Assembly: GCA_958414825.1 (NCBI GenBank)
Contig: CATYXQ010000025.1
Coordinates: 1 to 25,258, forward strand
Reading direction: 5' to 3'
Length of the DNA stretch: 25,258 bases
Source: an uncultured Eubacteriales bacterium
GTDB taxonomy: Bacteria; Bacillota; Clostridia; Oscillospirales; CAG-272
Below, piece by piece: positions 1-7,992 of this stretch. The translations under genes and the position numbers were made by a program. The notes below the pieces were generated by a model. That model was not told the origin of the DNA. It made no database searches and saw only the letters and a program-made list of their open reading frames with translations. Positions within the stretch are counted from its first letter, which is position 1. Every line of letters starts with the position of its first letter.

Positions 1-1043
1 GTACGGTTCAGATTGTTGTCGGTACGCATGCGCTGCTGGAGGAGGACGTGCGCTTTTGCAGACTCGGTCTGGTCATTGCGGACGAGCAGCAGCGCTTTGG
101 CGTGCGTCAGCGCGCGGCGCTGCTTGAGCGGGCTCCACGCGCGCATATGCTGGTCATGAGCGCTACGCCGATCCCGCGCACGCTTGCGCTGGTTTTGTAC
201 GGAGATTTGGACATTTCGCGCGTGGACGAGCTTCCGCCCGGGCGGAAGCCTGTGGAGACTTTTCTTGTGGATGAGCGCTATCGCGCGCGCCTGAACGGAT
301 TTATCGAAAAGCAGGTGGCGGACGGCGGACAGGTCTATGTTGTGTGTCCCGCCGTGGAAAAGCCGGAGGATGACGCTGAGGGCGGCGCGCAGACGGTCGG
401 CGTATTTGGAAGCGCTTCGCGCGAGGAGGCGCCGCTGCATTCCGCGGTGGAACATGCAGAAGCGCTTTCTAAGCGCTTTCCGCAGTATACAGTCGCCTGT
501 ATGCACGGTCGGCTGCGCGCCGCGGACAAGCAGTCGGTCATGGCGAGCTTTGCCGACGGAAAGGCGCAGATCCTGGTTTCAACGACCGTGATTGAGGTGG
601 GCGTCGATGTTCCGAACGCGGCGCTGATGATTATTGAAAACGCCGAGCGCTTCGGCCTGTCTCAGATCCACCAGCTTCGCGGCCGTGTCGGACGCGGAAA
701 GCGCAAGTCTTACTGCATCCTTGTGTCCGATTCCGAGCGTGAGCGCGCAAAAGAGCGCCTGCGTTTTTTGTGCTCAAGCACAGACGGTTTTGCCATAGCC
801 GAGCAGGATCTGAAAATGCGCGGTCCGGGCGATTTGCTCTCGGCATCCGACACGCGGCAGAGCGGGGAGGAAAAACAGTTTCGCATGTCGGCGCTCTGCA
901 ATGACCCAAAGCTTTTTGAGGAGGCTTCTGAGGCCGCCGATCGGCTGCTTGCATCTGATCCCGCGCTGTCCGATGAGGCGCTTGCCTCACTGCGCAGGCG
1001 CGTTTCATCTGTGCTTGAGAACGCCGGGCGCACGCTCAATTGA
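1..1043 (+). CDS. recG: ATP-dependent DNA helicase RecG, C-terminal part (5' end outside window)
   Basis: The reading frame is open from base 3, so the gene begins upstream and only the C-terminal ~346 residues are here. RecG is a monomeric double-strand DNA translocase that remodels stalled forks and Holliday junctions. Visible helicase motifs in order are GTHALLEEDV, motif II as ADEQQRFGVRQR, motif III MSATPIPRTLA, motif V VSTTVIEVGVDVP and motif VI QLRGRVGRG, followed by the RecG C-terminal region (DLKMRGPGDLL). Motif II reads DEQQ where RecG usually has DEQH. Between CPAVEKPEDD and HAEALSKRFP there is a Gly/Ala/Ser-rich stretch that seems longer than in typical RecG. It ends at TGA 1041–1043, and rarA follows after 147 bases. 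The identification is firm from the motif set; the two deviations are my reading against family memory. Confidence 0.97.
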   Translation, partial: TVQIVVGTHALLEEDVRFCRLGLVIADEQQRFGVRQRAALLERAPRAHMLVMSATPIPRTLALVLYGDLDISRVDELPPGRKPVETFLVDERYRARLNGFIEKQVADGGQVYVVCPAVEKPEDDAEGGAQTVGVFGSASREEAPLHSAVEHAEALSKRFPQYTVACMHGRLRAADKQSVMASFADGKAQILVSTTVIEVGVDVPNAALMIIENAERFGLSQIHQLRGRVGRGKRKSYCILVSDSERERAKERLRFLCSSTDGFAIAEQDLKMRGPGDLLSASDTRQSGEEKQFRMSALCNDPKLFEEASEAADRLLASDPALSDEALASLRRRVSSVLENAGRTLN

Positions 1044-1160
1044 TTTTCTGAGTTGCGAGCAGAAAAAGTACCGATATAGTAGATTTTCTGCCGGAAATAT
1101 GTTAAAATTACAGTGGAATACGCCTTTTTCTTAACTGAAAAAGCGACAAACAAAAGAATC

Positions 1161-1176
1161 GGCCGCTTTTGCGGCC
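1161..1176 (+). terminator. Short GC hairpin in the recG–rarA gap, possible weak terminator
   Basis: A perfect 6-bp inverted repeat GGCCGC/GCGGCC with a TTTT loop lies 14 bases before the rarA start. Only TTTG follows it, so it is a poor intrinsic terminator. It may be just a leader hairpin close to the ribosome binding site. The rest of the 147-base gap has an AT-rich stretch near 1080–1110 but no promoter I would defend. Confidence 0.25.
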
Positions 1177-1190
1177 TTTGGAGGCAGGAT

Positions 1191-2417
1191 ATGCAAAATC
1201 AACCGCTTGCGGACAGACTTCGCCCCGAAACGCTGGACGAGATCGTCGGGCAGGCGCATCTGTTCGGTAAAAACGGTGTGATCCGCCGGATGACCGAGAG
1301 TGGTCGGATTACAAACATGATCTTTTTCGGTCCGCCTGGTACCGGAAAAACGACCGCAGCGCGCATTGTGGCCAAACGGTCGGGCATGGAACTGCATCGG
1401 CTCAACGCTACGACCGCTTCGCTTTCGGACGTCCGGGATGTGATTGCGCAGTCGAAAAATATGTTCGGCGCGGCGGGGACGCTCCTGTATTTGGATGAGA
1501 TTCAGTATTTTAACCGAAAGCAGCAGCAGTCGCTTTTGGAATACATAGAAGACGGCCGGATTACGCTGATTGCCTCTACGACCGATAACCCGTATTTCTG
1601 TATTTATAACGCGATCCTTTCCCGCTGCGCGGTATTTGAGTTTAAGCCGGTCGCGGCCGCTGACATCCGGCGCGCGCTGCTTCGCGGACTTGCGCTTTTA
1701 AACCGGGAATGCGGCAGGGAGACGCAGATTGACGACGACGCGCTTGATTTTATTGCGGGCGTCGGCGGCGGAGACGTCCGCTCGTCGCTCGGCGTGCTTG
1801 AAAATGTCTATTCGGTCGCGCAGGAGAAAATCAGCGAGGAGGACGTCAGGTGCTTTGTCCCCGTCTTTACCGGCAATTTTGATCGTGCGGGCGACGTGCA
1901 TTATAATCTGCTTTCCTGCCTGCAAAAGTCCATTCGGGGCTCCGACCCGGACGCCGCGGTCTTTTATCTTGCACGGATTTTAGAGGGCGGCGATCTTTTG
2001 TCCGCCTGCCGGCGGCTGCTGGTCATTGCAAGCGAGGATATCGGGCAGGCGTATCCGCAGGCCGCGATTCTGGCTAGGGCCTGTACGGACGCGGCCAGGG
2101 AACTCGGACTGCCGGAGGGGGCGATTCCGCTTTCCAATCTGACGGTGTCGCTTGCCACTTTTCCGAAATCCAACAGCGCGTATATGGCGTATGCGGCTGC
2201 GAAAAACGATTTTTTATCGGGACTTGGGCAGGAGATTCCGACGCATCTTGTTTCACCGCTCTTCAAGGGCTACAAATATCCGCATGATTATCCGAATCAC
2301 TATATTCCCCAGCAGTATCTGCCAAACGATCTTGCGGGGCGGCGCTATTATGAATTCGGAGAAAATAAAACTGAGCAGGCTGCCAAAGCGTATTGGGAAA
2401 AAATAAAGAATTTGTAA
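1191..2417 (+). CDS. rarA: Replication-associated recombination protein A (AAA+ ATPase, RarA/MgsA)
   Basis: This is a 408-residue clamp-loader-like AAA+ ATPase acting at stalled replication forks and single-strand gaps. The opening ADRLRPETLDEIVGQ is the family signature. Walker A is GPPGTGKTT (residues 47–55), Walker B is LYLDEIQYFN (about 99–108), and the Arg-finger region STTDNPYF...LSRC follows. The C-terminal half carries the RarA tetramerisation/RFC-like domain, ending in SNSAYMAYAAAKND and the KYPHDYPNHY segment. ATG 1191 is chosen because GGAGG sits just before it at 1180–1184 and the family N-terminus begins there; an upstream in-frame extension to 1113 has no family match. DEIQ replaces the more usual DEIH. 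Confidence 0.96.
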   Translation: MQNQPLADRLRPETLDEIVGQAHLFGKNGVIRRMTESGRITNMIFFGPPGTGKTTAARIVAKRSGMELHRLNATTASLSDVRDVIAQSKNMFGAAGTLLYLDEIQYFNRKQQQSLLEYIEDGRITLIASTTDNPYFCIYNAILSRCAVFEFKPVAAADIRRALLRGLALLNRECGRETQIDDDALDFIAGVGGGDVRSSLGVLENVYSVAQEKISEEDVRCFVPVFTGNFDRAGDVHYNLLSCLQKSIRGSDPDAAVFYLARILEGGDLLSACRRLLVIASEDIGQAYPQAAILARACTDAARELGLPEGAIPLSNLTVSLATFPKSNSAYMAYAAAKNDFLSGLGQEIPTHLVSPLFKGYKYPHDYPNHYIPQQYLPNDLAGRRYYEFGENKTEQAAKAYWEKIKNL

Positions 2418-2433
2418 CAAAAGCGGAGGAAAT

Positions 2434-2520
2434 ATGGAAGCAGGATATGTCGCGGTTCAAAAATACACAAAAGAGCTTTGCCGCAATTTTTGGGCGGTTG
2501 CACAGCGCTTTGCCAGTTAA
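2434..2520 (+). CDS. Candidate 28-residue small protein downstream of rarA
   Basis: An ATG-started ORF of 28 codons follows rarA after 16 bases, with a strong GGAGGA ribosome binding site at 2425–2430, only 3 bases before the ATG. The protein starts MEAGYVAVQKYTKELC and ends NFWAVAQRFAS. It mixes basic residues (K10, K13, R17, R25) with aromatic and aliphatic ones, compatible with a short amphipathic helix, and has no signal peptide. I do not recognise it. Its position suggests co-transcription with rarA. A chance ORF is possible given its length; the ribosome binding site is the main support. Confidence 0.35.
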   Translation: MEAGYVAVQKYTKELCRNFWAVAQRFAS

Positions 2521-2546
2521 TATAAGTTCAAATTTTAAATAAAATT

Positions 2547-2595
2547 GCGCGGACAGACTGATGGATTTTCGATGCGGTAAATAACCGCGCGTTTT
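2547..2595 (+). other. AT-rich gap with two mutually exclusive hairpins
   Basis: GCGCGG (2547–2552) can pair with CCGCGC (2585–2590), followed by GTTTTA. A smaller hairpin GCGGT/ACCGC (2574–2578 with 2584–2588, 5-base loop) uses part of the same downstream arm, so the two cannot form together. This may be a weak terminator for rarA or a leader structure for the small ORF and pseudouridine synthase gene that follow. The rest of 2418–2749 holds only the two small ORFs listed separately. Confidence 0.25.
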
Positions 2596-2636
2596 ATGCA
2601 AATACTAATTTCGCTTGCCGAACTTTGCAAAAAGAT

Positions 2637-2741
2637 ATGAACAAAAAACTTTTTTTGTGCGGTTTTGCAGTAGGCCTTACGGTCTGCGTGATTTTGCTTG
2701 CCGCGTTTGTATTCTGTTTCGGCGGCGTATTCTGGTTTTGA
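2637..2741 (+). CDS. Candidate 34-residue single-pass membrane microprotein
   Basis: This ORF encodes a very hydrophobic 34-residue peptide: a short basic start (MNKK) and then an almost uninterrupted membrane segment rich in Phe, Val, Leu and Cys, ending GGVFWF. The stop codon TGA (2739–2741) runs into the GAGG ribosome binding site of the pseudouridine synthase gene, which starts 8 bases later, so the two are probably translationally coupled. Its own ribosome binding site is weak (AAAAAGAT just before the ATG). I recognise no family. The charge and hydrophobicity pattern is what a real bitopic membrane peptide would look like, but the length allows chance. Confidence 0.4.
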   Translation: MNKKLFLCGFAVGLTVCVILLAAFVFCFGGVFWF

Positions 2742-2749
2742 GGAAAATG

Positions 2750-3451
2750 ATGAGAATAGACAAATTTCTTTCTGAATGCAGGGTCGCTACTCGGCGGGAG
2801 AGCGCCGCGGCCATTCGCCGCGGCGCCGTCTCACTTGACGGCGAGATTATCCGCCGCGCGGATATAAAGGTAGACCCCGAACGCTGTCAGGTTGTTTTCT
2901 GCGGGGAGCCGGTCGTGTACCGCCGCTTTACATATGTGCTTTTAAACAAGCCTGAGGGGGTTGTGTGCGCTACGGAGGATACGAGGGAGCGAACCGTGAT
3001 GGAGCTTTTGCCGTCCGAGGTGCGGAAGTTTGATCTGTTTCCCTGCGGCCGTTTGGATAAATACACGCTCGGACTGGTTTTGCTGACTGACAACGGGCCG
3101 CTTGCGCACCGTTTGCTCTCACCGCGGCGGCATGTCGAAAAAGAATACGTATTTACCTGCGCAAACCCGGTGACCCCAGCGGATTTGGAGGCGCTTTGCG
3201 CGGGCGTGGACATCGGCGGTTACCGGACAAAGCCCTGCCGGATTTGGATGAGCGGCGCCGATACGGGGCGCATTATCCTTTCCGAGGGAAAATATCATCA
3301 GATCCGGCGGATGTTTGAGGCGCGCGGCAACCGGATTTTGTATCTTGAGCGCGTTCGTTTTGCCGCCCTTACGCTGGACGGACTTTCGCGCGGGGAGTGG
3401 CGGTATCTGACAAAGGAAGAAATCAGCGCGCTGGAAGCGCATGGAGAATAA
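2750..3451 (+). CDS. rsuA: RsuA/RluB-family rRNA pseudouridine synthase
   Basis: This 233-residue enzyme isomerises a uridine in ribosomal RNA. It has an N-terminal S4 RNA-binding domain (residues 1–50, MRIDKFLSECRVATRRE) and a pseudouridine synthase domain with the family signature GRLDKYTLGLVLLTDNG, in which Asp103 is the catalytic residue. LLNKPEGVVCATED and SPRRHVEKEY are typical of the RsuA branch, which makes pseudouridine 516 in 16S rRNA. I therefore prefer RsuA over RluB, with moderate certainty on the target. ATG 2750 is chosen over the adjacent ATG 2747 because GAGG at 2740–2743 is then 6 bases away. The gene ends 2 bases before tex, so the two are co-transcribed. Confidence 0.88.
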   Translation: MRIDKFLSECRVATRRESAAAIRRGAVSLDGEIIRRADIKVDPERCQVVFCGEPVVYRRFTYVLLNKPEGVVCATEDTRERTVMELLPSEVRKFDLFPCGRLDKYTLGLVLLTDNGPLAHRLLSPRRHVEKEYVFTCANPVTPADLEALCAGVDIGGYRTKPCRIWMSGADTGRIILSEGKYHQIRRMFEARGNRILYLERVRFAALTLDGLSRGEWRYLTKEEISALEAHGE

Positions 3452-3453
3452 AA

Positions 3454-5616
3454 ATGGACATTTTGAATACACTGTGCAGGGAACTGAATATTGAGCGATG
3501 GCAGGCGGAGCGCGCTGCAGCGCTGCTTGACGACGGAAACACCGTTCCGTTTATCGCGCGCTACCGAAAGGAGGCGACCGGCAATCTTTCGGATACGGCG
3601 CTGCGCGCTTTGGCTGAACGCCTTGAATATCTGCGCCGTTTTGAAGCGCGGAAAGAGGAGATCCGCGCGGCGATCAGCGAGCAGGACAAACTGACCGGCG
3701 ACGTGCTGCGCGCGCTGGATGCGGCGCAGACCCAGAGCGAACTTGAGGATGTGTATCTGCCTTTCCGGCCGAAGCGGAAAACGCGCGCTTCTGTCGCGCG
3801 GGAGCGGGGACTTGAGGATTTGGCGCTTTTAATCTATGCCTGCGATCTATCCGATGCCCCCTCGATTGAAATTGCCGCCGAGCGCTTTGTCAATGCGGAG
3901 CGCGGGGTACCTGATGCGCAAAGCGCGATTGAGGGCGCGCTGGATATTCTTGCCGAGGAGATTGCGCAAAACGCAAAGTACCGCAAGGCAATCCGCGAGG
4001 GGAGTATGCGACTTGGCGAGATCGTTTCCCATGCGGTCAAAGACGAGGAATCGGTGTATGCGCAGTATTACGATTACCGCGAGCCGATTGCAAAAATCCG
4101 TCCGCACCGCTATCTTGCGCTCTGCCGCGGCGAGCGCGAGGGGTATCTCAAGGTAGACCTGTGCGTTCCCGAAGAAAACGTGTACGCTTATCTTGAACGT
4201 GAACTGATTGCGCATCCCGAAAGCCCCGCCGCCTCCTATCTGCGCCGCACGCTTCGGGACGCGTATAAGCGCCTGATTGCGCCCGCGATCGAGCGCGAAA
4301 TCCGAAACGGCCTTTTTGACGAGGCGAGCGAGGGTGCGATCGGCGTGTTTTCCCAGAATCTGCGCGGACTTTTGATGCAGCCGCCCGTTCGCGGCCGCGT
4401 CGTGCTCGGGTTTGACCCGGGATACCGCACTGGCTGCAAGCTTGCGGCTGTGGATGCGAACGGACGGGTGTTGGAAACTGCGGTGATCTATCCGACAAAG
4501 CCGCAGGAAAAAATTGCGGAAAGCCGCAAGACAATGGCCGCGTTGATTCGTCGGCATCACGTGGATGTGATCGCCATCGGCAACGGAACCGCCTCGCGCG
4601 AGAGCGAGCAGTTTGTGGCCGACACGATTCGCACGCTTTCAAATGATGTAAAATATGTGATTGTCAGCGAGGCGGGCGCGTCGGTTTATTCGGCGTCGCC
4701 GCTCGGCGCGGAGGAGTTCCCGGATTTTGACGTGACCGAGCGCAGCGCGGTTTCGATTGCGCGGAGGTTAATCGATCCGCTGGCCGAGCTTGTCAAAATT
4801 GAGCCTCGTTCAATCGGCGTCGGGCAGTATCAGCATGATATGAAACCCCAGAGACTGGACTCGGCGCTCGGCGGCGTGGTGGAGGACTGCGTCAACAGCG
4901 TCGGCGTTGAACTGAACACGGCTTCCTGGCCGCTGCTCTCCTATGTGGCGGGCGTCGGCGCGGCCTGCGCAAAGAATATCGTTAAGTACCGGGAAGCGCA
5001 CGGCGCGTTTGGTAGCCGCGAGGAACTGAAAGCGGTTCCGCGTCTTAGCGCGCGCGTATTTGAGCAGTGCGCGGGCTTTCTGCGCGTCAGCGGCGGGCGG
5101 GAGATTCTTGACTGCACAGGCGTGCATCCGGAGTCGTATGCGCCTGCGCGCCGCCTTCTGGAACTGTTCGGCTATACCGAATCGGACGTGCGCGCCGGAC
5201 GGCTGTGCGGCCTTTCTGCCCGTGTATCGGCGCAGAATGCGGACGCGGTGGCAGAAAAGCTGGGCGTCGGAACGCCGACGCTGCTCGATATTTGCAGCGA
5301 ATTGGAAAAGCCAGGCCGGGACGTGCGGGATTCGCTCCCCGCGCCGGTTCTCCGCTCGGATGTACTGGGATTTGATGATTTGCGCGAGGGCATGGAACTG
5401 ACCGGTACGGTGCGCAATGTCGTGGATTTCGGTGCGTTTGTGGACATCGGCGTGCATCAGGACGGCCTTTTGCATATTTCGGAGATCGCGGACCGCTATA
5501 TCCGCCACCCTGCCGATGTGCTGACCGTGGGGGACGTCGTGCATGTAGTTGTCAAGAGTGTGGACGCGCAAAAGCATCGAATCGGTTTGACAATGCGCAG
5601 GGAAAAATCGGAATGA
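3454..5616 (+). CDS. tex: Tex-family RNA-binding transcription accessory protein
   Basis: This 720-residue protein matches the Tex architecture from end to end. The N-terminal helical region opens at VPFIARYRKEATGNL, the YqgF-like RNase H fold contains VLGFDPGYRTGCKLA (Asp321), helix-hairpin-helix repeats lie at about 490–545, and a C-terminal S1 RNA-binding domain at about 646–715 includes TGTVRNVVDFGAFVDIGV and DGLLHISEI. Tex binds nucleic acid and is linked to transcription and toxin gene expression in several bacteria; its precise biochemical role is unsettled. ATG 3454 follows GGAG at 3443–3446 and lies 2 bases after the preceding stop. Length is normal (about 700–780). Confidence 0.96.
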   Translation: MDILNTLCRELNIERWQAERAAALLDDGNTVPFIARYRKEATGNLSDTALRALAERLEYLRRFEARKEEIRAAISEQDKLTGDVLRALDAAQTQSELEDVYLPFRPKRKTRASVARERGLEDLALLIYACDLSDAPSIEIAAERFVNAERGVPDAQSAIEGALDILAEEIAQNAKYRKAIREGSMRLGEIVSHAVKDEESVYAQYYDYREPIAKIRPHRYLALCRGEREGYLKVDLCVPEENVYAYLERELIAHPESPAASYLRRTLRDAYKRLIAPAIEREIRNGLFDEASEGAIGVFSQNLRGLLMQPPVRGRVVLGFDPGYRTGCKLAAVDANGRVLETAVIYPTKPQEKIAESRKTMAALIRRHHVDVIAIGNGTASRESEQFVADTIRTLSNDVKYVIVSEAGASVYSASPLGAEEFPDFDVTERSAVSIARRLIDPLAELVKIEPRSIGVGQYQHDMKPQRLDSALGGVVEDCVNSVGVELNTASWPLLSYVAGVGAACAKNIVKYREAHGAFGSREELKAVPRLSARVFEQCAGFLRVSGGREILDCTGVHPESYAPARRLLELFGYTESDVRAGRLCGLSARVSAQNADAVAEKLGVGTPTLLDICSELEKPGRDVRDSLPAPVLRSDVLGFDDLREGMELTGTVRNVVDFGAFVDIGVHQDGLLHISEIADRYIRHPADVLTVGDVVHVVVKSVDAQKHRIGLTMRREKSE

Positions 5617-5736
5617 GACTCAAAACGCTAATAAATTAGAATAAATTCTGTCAAAAGCAGACGTATCCACGCAGATACAAAAGCAGGGTGTGCATTTTGC
5701 ACAAAGGCGTTTCTGAAAGTTTGGGAATTTCCCCAC
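5617..5736 (+). other. Gap after tex with two small hairpins, no clear terminator
   Basis: Two perfect short inverted repeats are present: GTATC/GATAC (5663–5667 with 5674–5678) and TGTGCA/TGCACA (5689–5694 with 5698–5703). Neither is followed by a T run, so transcription end after tex is not evident. No supported gene was found here. Confidence 0.3.
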
Positions 5737-5765
5737 TTTCTTTTTTCGGTCGATTCTGTTATACT
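5737..5765 (+). promoter_or_regulatory. Promoter for the sugar ABC ATPase gene
   Basis: A TATACT -10 element (5760–5765) is preceded by TG one base upstream (5757–5758), which makes an extended -10. TTTCTT (5737–5742) lies exactly 17 bases before the -10 as a poor -35. The start codon is 53 bases further on. The same TTTCTT-N17 arrangement recurs upstream of the secreted-protein gene at 9903. Confidence 0.55.
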
Positions 5766-5818
5766 ATTAGCATAAAATTTGCTGATTCAAGCAGGCAAAA
5801 ATTTTGGGAGGATACTCA

Positions 5819-6931
5819 ATGGCAAGCTTATCACTCAGACATATTTATAAAAAGTACCCCGGCGGCGTACTTGCGGTTTCCGATTTCAATTTGGAAATCA
5901 AAGACAAGGAATTTTTGATTTTCGTCGGTCCCTCCGGTTGCGGAAAATCGACTACGCTTCGTATGATCGCGGGACTTGAAGAGATCACCGAGGGTGAACT
6001 CTTTATCGAGGACAGACTCGTCAACGACGTTGCGCCGAAAGACAGAGACATCGCGATGGTGTTCCAGAACTACGCGCTGTATCCGCATATGACCGTGTTT
6101 GAAAACATGGCGTTCGGTCTGAAGCTCCGCAAGACTCCGAAAGAAGAGATCAAACGCAGAGTTGAGGAAGCGGCTCGCATCCTGGACATCGCGCATCTGC
6201 TTGACAGAAAGCCGAAGGCGCTGTCCGGCGGTCAGAAACAGCGTGTGGCGCTCGGCCGTGCGATTGTTCGTCATCCGAAAGTATTCTTGCTCGACGAGCC
6301 TTTGTCAAACCTTGACGCAAAGCTCCGTGCGCAGATGAGAACCGAGCTTACCAAGATTCATAAGAGAGTCGGCACTACGTTTATTTACGTAACGCACGAC
6401 CAGGTCGAGGCTATGACGATGGCTTCTCGTATCGTCGTTATGAAAGATGGTCTCATTCAGCAGGTGGATACGCCGCAAAACCTCTATGACAGTCCGTGCA
6501 ACGTCTTTGTAGCAGGCTTTATCGGAACGCCTCAAATGAACTTTATCGACTGTATGCTGGAAAAGAAAGGCGAAGATATGTTCCTCGTGTTCGGCGAGAA
6601 CCGCATCAAGCTTCCGGCTGAAAAGGCTTCCAATCCGGCGCTTGCGGACTATGTCGGTAAAGAGGTCATTGCAGGACTTCGTCCCGAGTGCGTACATGAC
6701 GAGCCGATGTATCTCTCCAGCATGGCGGAGAGCGTTATTGAGACGTATGTTGACGTGACCGAGCTTATGGGTGCGGAGATTTATCTGTATCTCACAACCG
6801 GTGAGCAGAAACTGATTGCGCGCGTTTCTTCGCGCAGTCAGGCGAGAGCGGGCGATACGATCAAAGTTGCGCTGGACGCCGCCAGAATCCATTTGTTCGA
6901 TAAGGAAACCGAGCGCGCAATTCTGCACTGA
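5819..6931 (+). CDS. Carbohydrate ABC importer ATPase (MsmX/UgpC/MalK type)
   Basis: This 370-residue cytoplasmic ATPase energises sugar ABC importers; MsmX-type proteins often serve several transporters. Walker A is GPSGCGKST (37–45), the Q-loop FQNYALYPHMTVFENMAFGL, the signature LSGGQ (135–139), Walker B FLLDEP (D159, E160) and the H-loop His193. After the nucleotide-binding domain comes the TOBE/OB regulatory domain (GFIGTPQMNF, LRPE). It stands alone, with no permease or solute-binding gene beside it, flanked by its own promoter and a terminator, as is usual for a shared ATPase. ATG 5819 is set by GGGAGG at 5806–5811. Arg codons here are often AGA, unlike the CGC-heavy neighbours, which may reflect high expression. 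Confidence 0.93.
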   Translation: MASLSLRHIYKKYPGGVLAVSDFNLEIKDKEFLIFVGPSGCGKSTTLRMIAGLEEITEGELFIEDRLVNDVAPKDRDIAMVFQNYALYPHMTVFENMAFGLKLRKTPKEEIKRRVEEAARILDIAHLLDRKPKALSGGQKQRVALGRAIVRHPKVFLLDEPLSNLDAKLRAQMRTELTKIHKRVGTTFIYVTHDQVEAMTMASRIVVMKDGLIQQVDTPQNLYDSPCNVFVAGFIGTPQMNFIDCMLEKKGEDMFLVFGENRIKLPAEKASNPALADYVGKEVIAGLRPECVHDEPMYLSSMAESVIETYVDVTELMGAEIYLYLTTGEQKLIARVSSRSQARAGDTIKVALDAARIHLFDKETERAILH

Positions 6932-7080
6932 TTCGGTTTGCCTCACGTTTCACGTAACCTGAAAATTCCGCCGCTTGAGCGGACATATGCGCTCAGAAAA
7001 TCCTATTCTATCGTCGGCGCGTTCTTTGAATGGCAGACATCGGATTGGATTTTTGGGGGAATATGTGTTTGACAGATTTT

Positions 7081-7110
7081 ATCAGCCACCCATACCGGGT
7101 GGCTGATTTT
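7081..7110 (+). terminator. Strong intrinsic terminator after the sugar ATPase gene
   Basis: A perfect 11-bp stem ATCAGCCACCC/GGGTGGCTGAT with a 5-base ATACC loop ends in TTTT and then AT. It is 150 bases after the ATPase stop. The rest of the 222-base gap (6932–7153) has short imperfect repeats but no gene or promoter I can support. Confidence 0.9.
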
Positions 7111-7153
7111 ATAGACTGATCTTGCGCGGCGGTATAGATTTGGAGGCCTGACT

Positions 7154-7984
7154 TTGTTGGAAACGAAAAAGGCGGTGCGCACTGCTTCCTGTATGATGCT
7201 TCTTTGGATGGCGTTTTACCTGTTTTCCGCTCTGGTTTTGCCGGCATATATCGAGATTTTTTCTGCTGCCGGATGCGTTTTTCCTCTTTTGGCGTTTCGC
7301 GGCCGTTATCGGCCGCACGGTGTGCGCGGCGGTCGTGCGCGCCGTTATGATTTGCGACAGTATGCGCTCTTTTTCGGGGCGTTTGTCAGCGGGTGTGCGC
7401 TGCTTTCTTTTTTTGGTGCGCTTGCGGCGCGGTTTTTTGGCGCTTCCGAGGCCGCCGGGAATGTCGGCGAAAGCGCGCCTGTCGGCGGAAGTTTCCTGTA
7501 TTTATTGGTCTTTGCCTGCGTGTTCCCCGCGCTGTTTGAGGAGGCGCTTCTGCGCTGCGGCGTTCTCGGCGCGCTTTCCCCGCTCGGCGGTACGGGCGTG
7601 CTGCTTTGCGGCGTATTGTTCGGGCTGATGCATCTGCGGTTTGACCGGCTCTTATATGCGGTTTTTGCGGGCATTTTGCTCAGCGCGCTTGTATTTTTGA
7701 CTGAGAATGTGTATGTTGGGATGCTGTTGCATTTTGTAAATAATTTCTGCGCTTTGCTTTTGTCCTATGTGCACGGTTTTACGGTCTCATGTGTTTTTGC
7801 CGCCGGTTTTGCCGCTCTGTTTTTGTTCTGCCTGTGCGCGCTGCGCGGAAAACCGATTTTGAAAGATATGCGCACATTACTTGCCGAACCTTGCGGAAAA
7901 GAGGTGTTTGCGCTTTTGCCGCCCTCGTTTTGGCTGTTTGTTTTCATCAGCATGGCGGTATCGGCGGTGATTTTGTTTGTATGA
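7154..7984 (+). CDS. CPBP-family intramembrane metalloprotease (CAAX protease/Rce1-like)
   Basis: This 276-residue polytopic membrane protein carries all three CPBP motifs: EEALLR (Glu129, Glu130, Arg134), FGLMH (Phe156, His160) and LLHFVNN (His193, Asn197). These residues form the glutamate/histidine active site in the membrane. In bacteria the family covers bacteriocin self-immunity, peptide maturation and many unassigned roles; the substrate here is unknown. Hydrophobic segments span most of the length, with a basic loop near residues 49–69. The start is TTG 7154, 7 bases after GGAGG (7142–7146); no ATG is better placed. Its stop overlaps the tadA leader, which points to an operon with tadA and dinB. 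Confidence 0.88.
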   Translation: MLETKKAVRTASCMMLLWMAFYLFSALVLPAYIEIFSAAGCVFPLLAFRGRYRPHGVRGGRARRYDLRQYALFFGAFVSGCALLSFFGALAARFFGASEAAGNVGESAPVGGSFLYLLVFACVFPALFEEALLRCGVLGALSPLGGTGVLLCGVLFGLMHLRFDRLLYAVFAGILLSALVFLTENVYVGMLLHFVNNFCALLLSYVHGFTVSCVFAAGFAALFLFCLCALRGKPILKDMRTLLAEPCGKEVFALLPPSFWLFVFISMAVSAVILFV

Positions 7985-7992
7985 GGGATTAT

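Noticed and set aside
5663..5703. Terminator for tex
   Set aside because: The two hairpins are perfect but short (5 and 6 bp) and have no T run after them.
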